Shown: in pieces, positions 1 to 7,523 of the stretch
Position numbering within the stretch: position 1 is the stretch's first letter
How the letters are laid out: the number at the start of each line of letters is the position of its first letter
Source of the DNA: Actinomycetota bacterium
GTDB taxonomy: Bacteria; Actinomycetota; Actinomycetes; Streptosporangiales; Streptosporangiaceae
Assembly (NCBI GenBank): GCA_003140115.1
Contig: PLIQ01000436.1
Location: 6,488 to 39,492, forward strand
Length of the DNA stretch: 33,005 bases
Direction: 5' to 3'
Notes under the pieces: generated by a model
What the model was told of the DNA's origin: nothing
The model's input: only the letters and a program-made list of their open reading frames with translations
The model's database searches: none
Translations under genes and position numbers: made by a program

Positions 1-390
1 GCGTCCTCGGCCCCCGCGTCCTCAGCCCCGCCGTCCTCGGCACGGGCCGAGCCGGCCGATGGCATGCAGAACGGTGGCACGCCGAAGAAGGCACCTACGG
101 GGGTGGTGCTCGCCGCCGCGGGGGCGATCCCGGTGGGTGGCGGGACGATCTTCACCGCGGCGCGGGTGGTCGTCACCCAGCCCGTCCGCGGGCAGTACCG
201 GGCGTTCAGTGCGATATGCACGCACGTGGGCTGCATCGTGAACCAGGTGACCGGCGGCACTATCGACTGCCCCTGCCACGGAAGCCGGTTCCAGATCACC
301 AACGGCGCGGTGGTGGCCGGCCCGGCACCCAGCCCGCTGCCCAAGAAGCAGATCAAGATCGTCGACGGCCAGGTCGTACTGTTGTCCTGA
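1..390 (+). CDS. Rieske [2Fe-2S] protein, C-terminal part (5' end outside window)
   Basis: The reading frame is open from the first base, so the gene begins upstream. The first 20 or so residues are a Ser/Ala/Pro-rich linker. After it come the two Rieske cluster boxes, CTHVGC and, about 15 residues later, CPCHGSRF, which supply the two Cys and two His ligands of a [2Fe-2S] cluster plus the two Cys that form the usual disulfide. The spacing is typical of small actinobacterial Rieske proteins (ubiquinol-cytochrome c reductase iron-sulfur-subunit-like or ferredoxin-like). The linker suggests an exported or membrane-anchored N-terminus, but that part is not visible. An internal ATG at 64 could in principle start a shorter protein; the coding-like linker upstream argues against it. 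It probably acts in electron transfer; the partner cannot be named. Confidence 0.88.
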   Translation, partial: ASSAPASSAPPSSARAEPADGMQNGGTPKKAPTGVVLAAAGAIPVGGGTIFTAARVVVTQPVRGQYRAFSAICTHVGCIVNQVTGGTIDCPCHGSRFQITNGAVVAGPAPSPLPKKQIKIVDGQVVLLS

Positions 391-422
391 GCCTCCGCCG
401 GCCAGCGTGGCAGGATGACAGC

Positions 423-1328
423 GTGGGTTCGCTGATGCTGCTAGATAGCGCCTCGTTGTACTTCCGTGCGTTCTTCGGGGTTCCGGACACGGTCCGGGCG
501 CCGGACGGAACGCCGGTCAACGCGGTGCGCGGACTGCTCGACACGATCAGCCGACTGGTCCGGGCCCGGCAGCCCGAGCGACTCGTCGCATGCTGGGACG
601 TGGACTGGCGGCCGGCCTTCCGGGTCGCGGCCGTGCCCTCCTACAAGGCGCACCGCGTGGCCGCTGACGGCGGCGAGGAGGTCCCGCCGGCGCTGGCCGC
701 CCAGGTCCCGCTGATCCAGGAGGTGCTGCTGGCCGCCGGACTGGCCATCGCCGGGTCGCCGGGGTTCGAGGCCGATGACGTGATCGGCACCCTGGCCGCT
801 CGCTCGGCGGACCCGGTCGACGTGGTGACCGGGGACCGGGACCTGTTCCAGCTGGTCGACGACGCCCGTGGCATCCGGGTCATCTACACGGTGCGCGGCC
901 TGCTCAATATCGACGTGATCGACGAGGCGGCGGTCAGCGCCAAGTACGACATCCCGGGCCGCGCCTACGCCGATTTCGCCGCGTTGCGCGGCGACCCGAG
1001 CGATGGGCTGCCCGGCGTACCGGGCGTGGGGGAGAAGACCGCGGCCGCGCTAATCCGGACGTTCGGCAGCATCGAGGGCATCACCACCGCCCTGGACGCC
1101 GGGCACGGCGGGTTTCCCCGCGGCGGCCGGGAGAAGCTCGAGAAGGCCCGCGGCTACCTCGACATCGCCATGTCGGTGGTCCGGGTGGCGGACGACGCGC
1201 CGCTGCCCCCGGTGGACGGGCAGTTGCCCGCCGTGCCGCCGGACATCGGCAAGCTGAAGGAGTTCGGCGAGCGGTGGGGACTGGGCTCGTCCCTGGGCCG
1301 GTTTCTCAGCGTCGTGACCCAGACTTAG
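423..1328 (+). CDS. 5'-3' exonuclease (PIN/H3TH family, Pol I N-terminal-like)
   Basis: About 301 aa, the size of stand-alone bacterial 5'-3' exonucleases. These hydrolyse 5' flaps and RNA primers with two metal ions. Visible acidic metal ligands are D8 (LLDS), the EADD box at 116-119, TGDRD at 136-140 and D191/D194 in LRGDPSDGLPGVPGVGEKTA. The last of these is the helix-3-turn-helix that grips DNA. I chose GTG 423 because AGGA lies 7 nt upstream; the in-frame ATG at 435 would cut into the metal-binding beta-strand. The frame stays open further upstream into the Rieske gene, but that stretch overlaps a real gene and looks non-coding. It starts 32 bp after the Rieske gene and ends just before the peptidase gene, so co-transcription is likely. 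Family assignment is firm; its in vivo role beside DNA polymerase I is inferred. Confidence 0.93.
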   Translation: MGSLMLLDSASLYFRAFFGVPDTVRAPDGTPVNAVRGLLDTISRLVRARQPERLVACWDVDWRPAFRVAAVPSYKAHRVAADGGEEVPPALAAQVPLIQEVLLAAGLAIAGSPGFEADDVIGTLAARSADPVDVVTGDRDLFQLVDDARGIRVIYTVRGLLNIDVIDEAAVSAKYDIPGRAYADFAALRGDPSDGLPGVPGVGEKTAAALIRTFGSIEGITTALDAGHGGFPRGGREKLEKARGYLDIAMSVVRVADDAPLPPVDGQLPAVPPDIGKLKEFGERWGLGSSLGRFLSVVTQT

Positions 1329-1329
1329 G

Positions 1330-2439
1330 GTGGAAGCCGTGGACCTCTACCCTGCCGCCCGTCTTGAGCTCGTCCGCGACTCGGTGCGCAACGCTGGCCT
1401 GGACGCCGTGCTGCTGACGCCCGGGCCAGATCTGCGCTACGTCACCGGCTACGACGCCAAGCAGCTCGAACGCCTGACCTGCCTGGCCGTCCCGGCGCAC
1501 GGCGACCCGGCGCTGTTCGTGCCGCGACTGGAGCTGCCCGCCGCGCAGGCCTCGCCGGCCGGCTCGCTCGGCCTGGAGATCCTCCCCTGGGAGGAGACGG
1601 CGGACCCGTTCGCCATGGTGGCTGCCCGGCTCGGAAACGCCGCGGCGGTCGGCTTGTCCGACCGGATGTGGGCGCTGTTCGTGCTGCGGTTCCGCGACGC
1701 ACTGCCTTCGGCACGCCTGGCGCTGGCCAGCGGCGCGCTGCGCCCGCTGCGGATCAGGAAGTCTCCCGCCGAGGTCGCGGCGCTGCGCGAGGCGGGGGAG
1801 GCCATCGACCGGGTACACACGCGGGTCCCCGGCTGGCTGCACGCCGGGCGTACCGAGCGCGAGGTCGGCACGGACATCGCCGAGGCCATCCTGGCCGAGG
1901 GGCACGCCACCGTGGACTTCGTGATCGTGGCCTCCGGGCCGAACGCCGCCAGCCCGCACCACGAGGTGTCGGACCGGGTCCTGGAGCCCGGCGAGGCGGT
2001 GGTCGTGGACATCGGCGGCACGATGCCGTCCGGGTACTGCTCGGACAGCACCCGCACCTACGCGATCGGCGAGCCGCCGGCCGAGTTCCTCGCCTACTAC
2101 AAGGTGCTCTACGACGCGCAGCAGGCCGCCTGCGCCGCGGTACGCCCGGGGGTGACGGCGGAGTCGATCGACGCCGCCGCGCGCGAGCCGATCATCGCGG
2201 CCGGGTACGGCGAGGCGTTCTTCCATCGGACTGGTCACGGGATCGGACTGGAGGCGCACGAGGACCCGTACATCGTGGCCGGTAACGACGAGGTGCTCGA
2301 GCCGGGCATGGCGTTCTCGGTGGAGCCCGGGATCTACCCTGGCCCGCACGGCGCGCGGATCGAGGACATCGTGGTCTGCACCGCTAGCGGCTGCGAACGG
2401 CTCAACAACACGCCGCGAGAGCTGGTCGTCGTCGGCTAA
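1330..2439 (+). CDS. M24-family metallopeptidase (Xaa-Pro dipeptidase/aminopeptidase-like)
   Basis: 369 aa with the two-domain layout of prolidases: an N-terminal creatinase-like domain (about 1-140) and a C-terminal pita-bread domain. All five dinuclear metal ligands are readable: D227 (VVDIGGT), D239 (SDSTRTY), H303 (RTGHGIGL), E332 (SVEPGIY) and E345 (ARIEDIV). The enzyme should therefore be active and cleave N-terminal Xaa-Pro bonds or related peptides in the cytoplasm. The start is GTG 1330, one base after the stop of the exonuclease gene; a second GTG at 1339 (VDLYPAAR) is nearly as good, with GGAAG just before it. Tight spacing suggests translational coupling with the exonuclease gene. 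The exact substrate cannot be told from sequence. Confidence 0.92.
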   Translation: MEAVDLYPAARLELVRDSVRNAGLDAVLLTPGPDLRYVTGYDAKQLERLTCLAVPAHGDPALFVPRLELPAAQASPAGSLGLEILPWEETADPFAMVAARLGNAAAVGLSDRMWALFVLRFRDALPSARLALASGALRPLRIRKSPAEVAALREAGEAIDRVHTRVPGWLHAGRTEREVGTDIAEAILAEGHATVDFVIVASGPNAASPHHEVSDRVLEPGEAVVVDIGGTMPSGYCSDSTRTYAIGEPPAEFLAYYKVLYDAQQAACAAVRPGVTAESIDAAAREPIIAAGYGEAFFHRTGHGIGLEAHEDPYIVAGNDEVLEPGMAFSVEPGIYPGPHGARIEDIVVCTASGCERLNNTPRELVVVG

Positions 2440-2473
2440 GCCGAGCGCCGCGGCCGCGCCGGGGATAGTCCTG

Positions 2474-2487
2474 AGGTCCCGCGACCT
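2474..2487. terminator. Small hairpin between convergent genes
   Basis: AGGTC-CCGC-GACCT, a perfect 5-bp stem with a 4-nt loop, in the 50-bp gap between the convergent peptidase and PAC2 genes. There is no U-tract. It may act as a weak bidirectional terminator. Confidence 0.35.
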
Positions 2488-2489
2488 GC

Positions 2490-3446
2490 TTAGCTGTCCG
2501 GGCCTTCGCTGGTCCGCGGTCCCGGCGGATCGATGCGGCCCTGGTTCTCGGCCAGGAACCGCTCGAACTGGGCCGCGAGCTCGTCGGCGGTGGGCATGGA
2601 CTCGCCCTCGCCCAGCAGGCCGGGGCCCGGGCCGGGGACACCGTTGGTGTCCGTCGCCGTATCGTACTGCTGCTCCAGTGCGCGGACCAGCTCGGCCACC
2701 TCGGCCGACTCGGCGACCTGCCGTTCGATCGCCTCGTTCGTCCGGTCCGAGGCCTCACGCAGATCGGCGTCGGGTAGCCCGAGCCCGGTGGCCGTGACCA
2801 CGGAACCCAGCAGAGCCAGGGCGGCCGGGGGATAGACGGCCTGGGCCAGGTAGTGCGGTACCTGCACGGCGAAGCCCAGCGCGTCCCGGTCCGCCTCGCC
2901 GAGCCGCAGCTCGAGCAGGGCCGTGGCGCTGCCCGGCAGCTGGATCCGGCTCGGCAGCCGCTGGTGCGCGCTGATCAGGTCCTCGCGGGTCCCGTGCGCG
3001 ATCACGCCCAGCGGCCGGGTGTGTGGCATCCCGGCCGGGATGCCCAGGAAGCTGACCGCCAGGCCGACGCCGAGCCGGCCGGTCAGGTCCAGGACGGCGT
3101 CGGTGAACAGCTTCCACTCGTGGTCAGGCTCGGGCCCGGTCAGCAGCAGGAAGGGCCGTTCATTCTCATCGCGCAGCAGGTGCAGGGCGAGCTCGGGCGT
3201 CTCGTAGCTTTCCCAGTGGCTGTTGTCGTAGATCATCAGCGGCCGCCGGGACCGGTAGTCGATGAGCCGGTCCGCATCGAACCGCGCCACCGTCTCGTGC
3301 GGGAGACTGCTCAGCAGATGCTCGGCCAGCAGGCGGCCGGCGTTGCCCGCGTCGATGAAGCCCTCGAGGTAGTGCAACATCGGCGCATCCGCGATATCAG
3401 GCGCGGCGGGACCGAGTTCGTAGAGTTCTTCCGGGTTCCGCTGCAT
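2490..3446 (-). CDS. PAC2 family protein (proteasome assembly chaperone-like)
   Basis: 318 aa. The body (about 15-265) matches the actinobacterial PAC2 family: an early region with the motif LHYLEGFIDAGNAG, then RRPLMIYDNSHWESY and LLLTGPEPDHEWKLF, then a Rossmann-like region with GIPAGMPHTRPLGVIAHGT. The C-terminal 50 or so residues are acidic and Pro/Gly-rich and probably disordered, with a short amphipathic segment (ADELAAQFERFLAEN). Relatives in actinomycetes are common single-copy proteins whose role is unproven; the name comes from distant similarity to eukaryotic proteasome assembly chaperones. It is convergent with the peptidase gene and divergent from the Lrp gene (152 bp between starts). 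The base sequence before ATG 3446 has only a weak GGG ribosome site. Confidence 0.85.
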   Translation of the reverse strand: MQRNPEELYELGPAAPDIADAPMLHYLEGFIDAGNAGRLLAEHLLSSLPHETVARFDADRLIDYRSRRPLMIYDNSHWESYETPELALHLLRDENERPFLLLTGPEPDHEWKLFTDAVLDLTGRLGVGLAVSFLGIPAGMPHTRPLGVIAHGTREDLISAHQRLPSRIQLPGSATALLELRLGEADRDALGFAVQVPHYLAQAVYPPAALALLGSVVTATGLGLPDADLREASDRTNEAIERQVAESAEVAELVRALEQQYDTATDTNGVPGPGPGLLGEGESMPTADELAAQFERFLAENQGRIDPPGPRTSEGPDS

Positions 3447-3566
3447 CCCTACAGTCTCGCACGGGCGGGCGGCTGGTGCCGAACAGCCGGCGGCCTGGCA
3501 TAGCGCGCGACCGAGGATGTCACATTCTCGTAAATGCCGAAACTATTCCGTTACATGGTTATGGCT

Positions 3567-3583
3567 CCGTGGTCAGACCATGG
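3567..3583. promoter_or_regulatory. 17-bp palindrome, candidate Lrp/AsnC operator
   Basis: CCGTGGTC-A-GACCATGG: 8-bp arms with one G/T position around a single central base. It lies 15 bp before the GTG start of the Lrp/AsnC gene in the region shared with the divergent PAC2 gene. Lrp-family regulators commonly control themselves from such a position; that this one does is inferred. Confidence 0.45.
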
Positions 3584-3598
3584 CGCTAACGTGACCAC

Positions 3599-4039
3599 GT
3601 GGAGGAGACCGACCGCAAGATCGTGTCGTTGCTGGCCCGCAACGGCCGGATGAGCTTCACCGAACTGGCCCGCCAAGCCGGGCTCTCGGTGTCCGCGGTA
3701 CACCAGCGGGTGCGCAGGCTCGAACAGGACGGCGTGATCAAGGGCTACGCCGCGATGTTCAACCCGGAAGACGTCGGGCTGCCGCTGACCGCCTTCGTGT
3801 CGGTCAAGCCGTTCGACGACGCCGCCCCGGATGACCTGCCGCTGCGGCTGCAGCACCTGACGGCCATCGAGGCCTGCCACAGCGTCGCCGGAGAGGAGAA
3901 CTACATCCTCAAGGTGCGGGTCGCCTCGCCGACCGCGCTGGAGGACCTGCTGTCCCAGATCCGCACCCTGGGCCGGGTATCCACCCGGACCACCGTGGTC
4001 CTCAGCACTCCCTACGAGAACCGTCCGCTGGATTTCTGA
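3599..4039 (+). CDS. Lrp/AsnC family transcriptional regulator
   Basis: 146 aa, the standard length. Residues 1-55 form the N-terminal winged helix-turn-helix (DRKIVSLLARNGRMSFTELARQAGLSVSAVHQRVRRLEQDGVI). Residues 65-140 form the RAM/AsnC effector domain, with the typical HSVAGEENYILKVRV segment containing the amino-acid-sensing glycines. Such proteins bind DNA as dimers to octamers and respond to amino acids. The start is GTG 3599 (MEETDRKIV); no good Shine-Dalgarno is visible, so the message may be leaderless or weakly translated. A 17-bp palindrome precedes it. It is convergent with the TetR gene. The ligand is unknown. Confidence 0.93.
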   Translation: MEETDRKIVSLLARNGRMSFTELARQAGLSVSAVHQRVRRLEQDGVIKGYAAMFNPEDVGLPLTAFVSVKPFDDAAPDDLPLRLQHLTAIEACHSVAGEENYILKVRVASPTALEDLLSQIRTLGRVSTRTTVVLSTPYENRPLDF

Positions 4040-4044
4040 GCCCT

Positions 4045-4061
4045 CCGCGTGGCGGTCGCGG
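4045..4061. terminator. Hairpin in the Lrp/TetR convergent gap
   Basis: CCGCG-TGGCGGT-CGCGG, a perfect 5-bp stem, nearly fills the 25-bp gap between two convergent stop codons. No U-tract is present. A bidirectional terminator is possible. Confidence 0.35.
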
Positions 4062-4064
4062 CGG

Positions 4065-4655
4065 TCAGGCCGGCTTGGCCGCCAGGCCGTCGAGGGTGAC
4101 GGTCAGCAGCAGATCGGCCCGGCCCGGTTCCTTCTCCGAGCTCACCGCGACCCCGTGGATCAGCCGCATCACGTCCAGGGCGGTGACATCGTCCCGGACG
4201 GCCCCGGCTCGCTGCGCGTCCACCAGCAGCCGTTCGGTGGTCTCGCGCATCGCCATCCAGCAGGACGTGATCAGCTCGGACTCGACGCCGACCGCGTCGA
4301 TCAGCGCGCGCGACAGGCCGCGCCTGATGACCAGGTAGCCGGCCAGCGCGCGAACCCAGGTGCTGAAGGCCTCCTCGGGGGCGCCAGTCGCCGGCAGCGC
4401 GTCGCCCTGCTCGCAGATGTCGCGGACCTGGGTACGGAACACGGCCGCCTGCAGGTCCAGCCGGCTGGGGAAGTGACGGTAGAGCGTGCCGATGCCAACG
4501 CCGGCCCGCCGGGCGATGTCCTCCAGCGGCGCGTCGGCGCCCTTTTCCGTGAAGGCCGCGGTGGCCGCGGTGATCAGCAGGGCATGATTCTGCCGCGCGT
4601 CGGCGCGCAACTGGTCGGCCGGCCGCGCTGTTGGCTGGTCAGGAGGTCTGGTCAT
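4065..4655 (-). CDS. TetR/AcrR family transcriptional regulator
   Basis: 196 aa from ATG 4655. After a 20-residue polar N-terminus the TetR helix-turn-helix spans about residues 20-70 (ALLITAATAAFTEKG...LEDIARRAGVGIGTLYRHFPSRLDLQAAVF). The remaining alpha-helical part is the ligand and dimer domain, resembling the SbtR/AcrR-type C-terminal family. The frame continues upstream to 5000, but that part crosses the operator and the opposite MFS gene and has no protein-like composition, so I reject it. The gene is divergent from an MFS exporter. The 183-bp gap carries a symmetrical array of CGGAG-N5-CTCCG sites, so it most likely represses the exporter and itself. The inducer is unknown. Confidence 0.93.
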   Translation of the reverse strand: MTRPPDQPTARPADQLRADARQNHALLITAATAAFTEKGADAPLEDIARRAGVGIGTLYRHFPSRLDLQAAVFRTQVRDICEQGDALPATGAPEEAFSTWVRALAGYLVIRRGLSRALIDAVGVESELITSCWMAMRETTERLLVDAQRAGAVRDDVTALDVMRLIHGVAVSSEKEPGRADLLLTVTLDGLAAKPA

Positions 4656-4675
4656 GGTCCCGGTCGTTAATAAGG

Positions 4676-4726
4676 TTGCAAAAGCGGAGGGCGCCTCCGT
4701 ATAGTAACCGGAGTAGACCTCCGCTT
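4676..4726 (+). promoter_or_regulatory. MFS promoter with tandem TetR operators
   Basis: A good promoter reads toward the MFS gene: -35 TTGCAA (4676-4681), 18-bp spacer, -10 TATAGT (4700-4705). Two copies of CGGAG-N5-CTCCG lie at 4685-4699, filling the spacer, and 4709-4723, over the expected start of transcription, 24 bp apart. The outer half-sites extend to AAGCGGAG (4682-4689) and CTCCGCTT (4719-4726), so the whole array is symmetrical about 4704. Binding here would block RNA polymerase. Assignment to the adjacent TetR protein is inferred. Confidence 0.75.
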
Positions 4727-4838
4727 CATTCCTGATCGTACCGCCCGGCCAGCGGCCTGTCAGCCACCAGAGGTCTCCCGACGGTTCCTCAGGGGTCCCG
4801 CGCCGTCGAGCGCCCGGGATCCAGATCGCCATGGAGGC

Positions 4839-6344
4839 ATGTTGTCTTCTTTGCGTACCCGTGATGTCGGTATCGATGCGGCCAGCCCTTCGAGCCGGGC
4901 GGGCGTGGCCCTGGCCATCATGCTCAGCGCCCAGCTCATGATCATTCTTGATGCGACCGTGGTGAACATCGCGCTGCCGCACATCTTGACCAGCCTGCAT
5001 TTCTCCCCGACCAGCTTGTCCTGGGTGATGAACGGATACACGCTGACGTTCGGCGGGCTGCTGCTACTCGGCGGCCGGGCGGGTGACATCCTGGGCCGGC
5101 GGCGCGTGTTCCTGGCCGGCATCGGCCTGTTCACCCTCGCCTCGCTGGCGGGCGGGCTCTCCACCTCGGCCGGCATGCTGCTGGCCGCCCGGGCCGTGCA
5201 GGGCGCGGGCGGCGCGCTGGCCGCCCCGGCCGTGCTGGCCCTGATCGTAAGCGGTTTTCCCGAAGGCCGGGAGCGGACCCGCGCGCTTGGCATCTACATG
5301 GGCGTGATCACCGCCGGCTCTTCCCTGGGCTTGGTGCTCGGCGGCGTCATCACCGAATGGCTGTCCTGGCGCTGGGTGCTGTTCATCAACGTGCCGATCG
5401 GGATCGCCGTGGTGGCGATCGCGCCGCTGTTCGTGGCCGAGACGCCGCGCCAGGCGGGCCGGTTCGACCTGGCCGGCGCGGTGACGTCCACCGCCGGCGT
5501 GGCCTCGCTCGTGTACGGATTCGTCCGGGCCGCGGCCAGCGGCTGGGAAGATCACCTGACGCTGGCCGCGTTCGGCGCCGCCGCGGTGCTGCTGGCCGGC
5601 TTCCTGGCCATCGAGTCCAGGGCCCGCCAGCCGATCACCCCGCTGCGGCTGTTCGCCGACGCCAGCCGGTCGGGCTCCTTCATCGCCCGGCTGCTGTTGA
5701 TCGCTGGGATGTTCGGGGTGTTCTTCTTCCTGACCCAGTTCCTGCAGCAGGTCATGGGGTTCAGCCCGCTGCGCGCGGGCGTAGCCTTCCTGCCGCTGAC
5801 CGCGGCGCTGTTCGTGATGTCGCGCACGGCGCCCCGGCTGATGCCGCGGCTGGGTGCCAAGCCGCTCATGGTCGCCGGGATGCTGCCGGCCATCGCCTCG
5901 CTGGCCTGGCTGTCGCGCGTCTCGCCGGCGACTGGCTACTGGTCCGGGGTGTTCGGCCCGATGATGCTGCTGGGCATCGGGATGGGCCTGGTGTTCGTGC
6001 CGCTGACCACGGCGTCGCTGGCGGGGGTGGCGCCCGCGGACTCCGGAGCCGCCTCGAGCATGGTGAATGTGATGCAGCAGGTCGGCGGCGCGCTCGGCCT
6101 GGCCGTCCTGGTCGCCGTGTTCGGCACCGCGAGCCGGAACGCGGCCGGGCATCGGCTGCCGGGCCTGACCGCGGCGGTCCAGAGACAGCACGTGCTCGCG
6201 CACGGCATGGCGGCCGCCTTCGGCCTCGCGGCGATCTTCAACGTGGCCAGCCTGCTGGTGATCGTGGCCCTCATCCGCGCCAGGAAGCTCGCGCCGCAGC
6301 GCGTCGAACTCCCCGAGGAAGAACCCTCGATCGCGCCCGGCTGA
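4839..6344 (+). CDS. DHA2-family MFS multidrug exporter (14 TM)
   Basis: 501 aa with about 14 hydrophobic segments, the size and pattern of the EmrB/QacA drug:H+ antiporter family. Motif D1 at the end of TM1 reads LDATVVNIALP (38-48). Motif A in the first cytoplasmic loop reads LGGRAGDILGRRRVF (about 77-91). Motif C-like glycines lie in the TM5 region (GVITAGSSLGLVLGGVITEWLSWRWVLFINVPIG). It should export hydrophobic compounds or antibiotics across the cytoplasmic membrane using the proton gradient. The start is uncertain: GGAGG at 4833-4837 lies only 1 nt before ATG 4839, too close to serve it, while TTG 4842 (4-nt gap) or TTG 4851 would use the same site. It is divergent from, and probably repressed by, the TetR protein. 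Confidence 0.92.
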   Translation: MLSSLRTRDVGIDAASPSSRAGVALAIMLSAQLMIILDATVVNIALPHILTSLHFSPTSLSWVMNGYTLTFGGLLLLGGRAGDILGRRRVFLAGIGLFTLASLAGGLSTSAGMLLAARAVQGAGGALAAPAVLALIVSGFPEGRERTRALGIYMGVITAGSSLGLVLGGVITEWLSWRWVLFINVPIGIAVVAIAPLFVAETPRQAGRFDLAGAVTSTAGVASLVYGFVRAAASGWEDHLTLAAFGAAAVLLAGFLAIESRARQPITPLRLFADASRSGSFIARLLLIAGMFGVFFFLTQFLQQVMGFSPLRAGVAFLPLTAALFVMSRTAPRLMPRLGAKPLMVAGMLPAIASLAWLSRVSPATGYWSGVFGPMMLLGIGMGLVFVPLTTASLAGVAPADSGAASSMVNVMQQVGGALGLAVLVAVFGTASRNAAGHRLPGLTAAVQRQHVLAHGMAAAFGLAAIFNVASLLVIVALIRARKLAPQRVELPEEEPSIAPG

Positions 6345-6364
6345 CCGGCCGCTTGTGGCTCACG

Positions 6365-6382
6365 GGCCCCCTCTACGGGGCC
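6365..6382 (+). terminator. Terminator-like hairpin after the MFS gene
   Basis: GGCCCC-CTCTAC-GGGGCC, a perfect 6-bp GC stem 20 bp after the MFS stop codon. There is no U-tract, as is common for actinomycete terminators. Confidence 0.5.
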
Positions 6383-6517
6383 GCGGCCCGGGCCGGCATC
6401 TGGATTAGCGTGGACCTCTACCTCTTTGTGCAGACATCCCGAAACAACCTGAGTTTCCGGCGCGTCGCGGCACGAGTCCGTTTTATCCAGAATAATCCCG
6501 TTGGCCACCTTGGAGCT

Positions 6518-6593
6518 GCCTGGCCGAGCATGGTTGATGGACCGCTGTACCAGGAAGAACAGGTAGAACGGACCATCAACCAGGTAGCCAGGC
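6518..6593. repeat. Long imperfect inverted repeat
   Basis: 20-nt arms at 6532-6551 and 6562-6581 pair at 17 of 20 positions (GGTTGATGG/CCATCAACC, then mismatches at three sites) around a 10-nt loop. The stem continues outward after a small internal loop with GCCTGGC (6518-6524) against GCCAGGC (6587-6593). Weaker complementarity seems to continue to about 6480 and 6620. The order suggests a palindromic element such as a decayed MITE, or a structured RNA. I cannot tell which. Confidence 0.6.
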
Positions 6594-6982
6594 CGTGGGC
6601 ACACGGGAGGAAGCCGCATAAGAGATCAGACAGATACCACTCAATGGCAGGCCCGTGGAGGGTAGCGGGCCATCTAGCACATCGCTGACCTCGGACACGC
6701 CGCAAAATCACCTTGTTCCGGAATGCTCACAATGAGCGAGGTGGCGGTCCACGATCACCGGAGCTCCCGGGCAGGCCGCATCAGCAGTCACGTCAGCCCC
6801 AGTCGCTGAGGTCGGCGGCAGGCACACCGCCGGTGAAACGCGGACGTTCGGGGCCGGGGCATACAGGGCCCGCAAGATAGGGCCGCGGGCACACGCACCC
6901 CACTAGGACGATGACCTCCGCCGCTCTGCCTGCCGCGGCAGCGTCCGTGCCTCGGTATCGGATCGGGCTTACCATAACGGCA

Positions 6983-7462
6983 ATGGACCAGCTGCAGCTG
7001 CGGCCGATGACCGTCGCGGAATTCGAGACCTACCAGGCCAGGCTCGTTCCTGGGTACGCCGCTGAGCACGTTCGCGCTGGGGATTGGACCGCCGACGAGG
7101 CTGAAGCGTTGGCCGCCGGGCAGGTCAACGACCTACTGCCAGCAGGACCGGACAGCCCCGGAATGCTCTTGCTCATGGCGAGCACCTCAGAGGGTGAGCC
7201 GGTGGGCCTGGTCTGGGTGGCGCTCGACCGGCCGTGTCCCGGCGAGGCATGGATATACGACATCGAGGTCAACCCGGAGCACCAGGGGAAAGGCTACGGT
7301 CGTGCCCTCCTCCAGGCTGCCGAGCAGCAGGCCGCCCGGCACGGCAGCAAGGCAATCGGCCTGAACGTCTTCGGCACGAATACCGTCGCGCGGCGGCTGT
7401 ATGAGTCATCGGGCTACCAGATCACCTCGATGAACATGCGCAAGGAACTCGGCGCCAGCTGA
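6983..7462 (+). CDS. GNAT family N-acetyltransferase
   Basis: 159 aa from ATG 6983 (MDQLQLRPMTVAEFETY). The acetyl-CoA-binding motif A is clear near residues 92-110: VNPEHQGKGYGRALLQAAEQQA, with the Q-G-K-G-Y-G pyrophosphate-binding loop. Preceding it, AWIYDIEVNPE is the typical beta4 strand, and motif B follows in GLNVFGTNTVARRLYESSGYQ. It should transfer an acetyl group to an amine; the acceptor is unknown. An upstream in-frame start at 6911 adds 24 residues without domain character. No Shine-Dalgarno precedes ATG 6983, but TACCAT at 6970-6975 would place the transcription start at or next to the ATG, so the message may be leaderless. It is convergent with the next gene. Confidence 0.9.
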   Translation: MDQLQLRPMTVAEFETYQARLVPGYAAEHVRAGDWTADEAEALAAGQVNDLLPAGPDSPGMLLLMASTSEGEPVGLVWVALDRPCPGEAWIYDIEVNPEHQGKGYGRALLQAAEQQAARHGSKAIGLNVFGTNTVARRLYESSGYQITSMNMRKELGAS

Positions 7463-7465
7463 GAA

Positions 7466-7482
7466 CTGCCAGCCCCTGGTAG
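7466..7482 (+). terminator. Hairpin after the GNAT gene
   Basis: CTGCCAG-CCC-CTGGTAG, a 7-bp stem with one G-T pair and a 3-nt loop, beginning 4 bp after the GNAT stop. It lies between convergent genes. Confidence 0.45.
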
Positions 7483-7523
7483 CGAAAGGACACGCCTTCA
7501 GGGTCGCGCCGTTCGGGCAAGCT

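Larger units (their letters stand above)
6345..6982. other. 638-bp non-coding region rich in inverted repeats
   Basis: No open frame here has actinomycete-like codon bias on either strand; the stretch 6400-6640 is visibly less GC-rich. It holds a terminator-like hairpin after the MFS gene (6365-6382), a large imperfect inverted repeat (6518-6593) and small perfect hairpins at 6650-6671 (GGCCCG/CGGGCC), 6725-6737 (GCTCA/TGAGC), 6814-6831 (GGCGG/CCGCC) and 6868-6890 (GCCCGC/GCGGGC). A possible -10 (TACCAT, 6970-6975) for the GNAT gene is at its right end. A decayed element or an untranslated RNA is possible; nothing identifies one. Confidence 0.5.

Noticed and set aside
4656..5000. N-terminal extension of the TetR protein
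   Set aside because: It would run through the operator array and the start of the divergent MFS gene; TetR proteins normally begin shortly before the helix-turn-helix.
5064..6203. 379-codon minus-strand frame opposite the MFS gene
   Set aside because: Gln/Arg/Gly/His-rich shadow; the plus strand encodes a full MFS transporter.
6345..6688. Read-through frame after the MFS gene as a separate peptide
   Set aside because: No ribosome site or codon bias, and it crosses the palindromic element.
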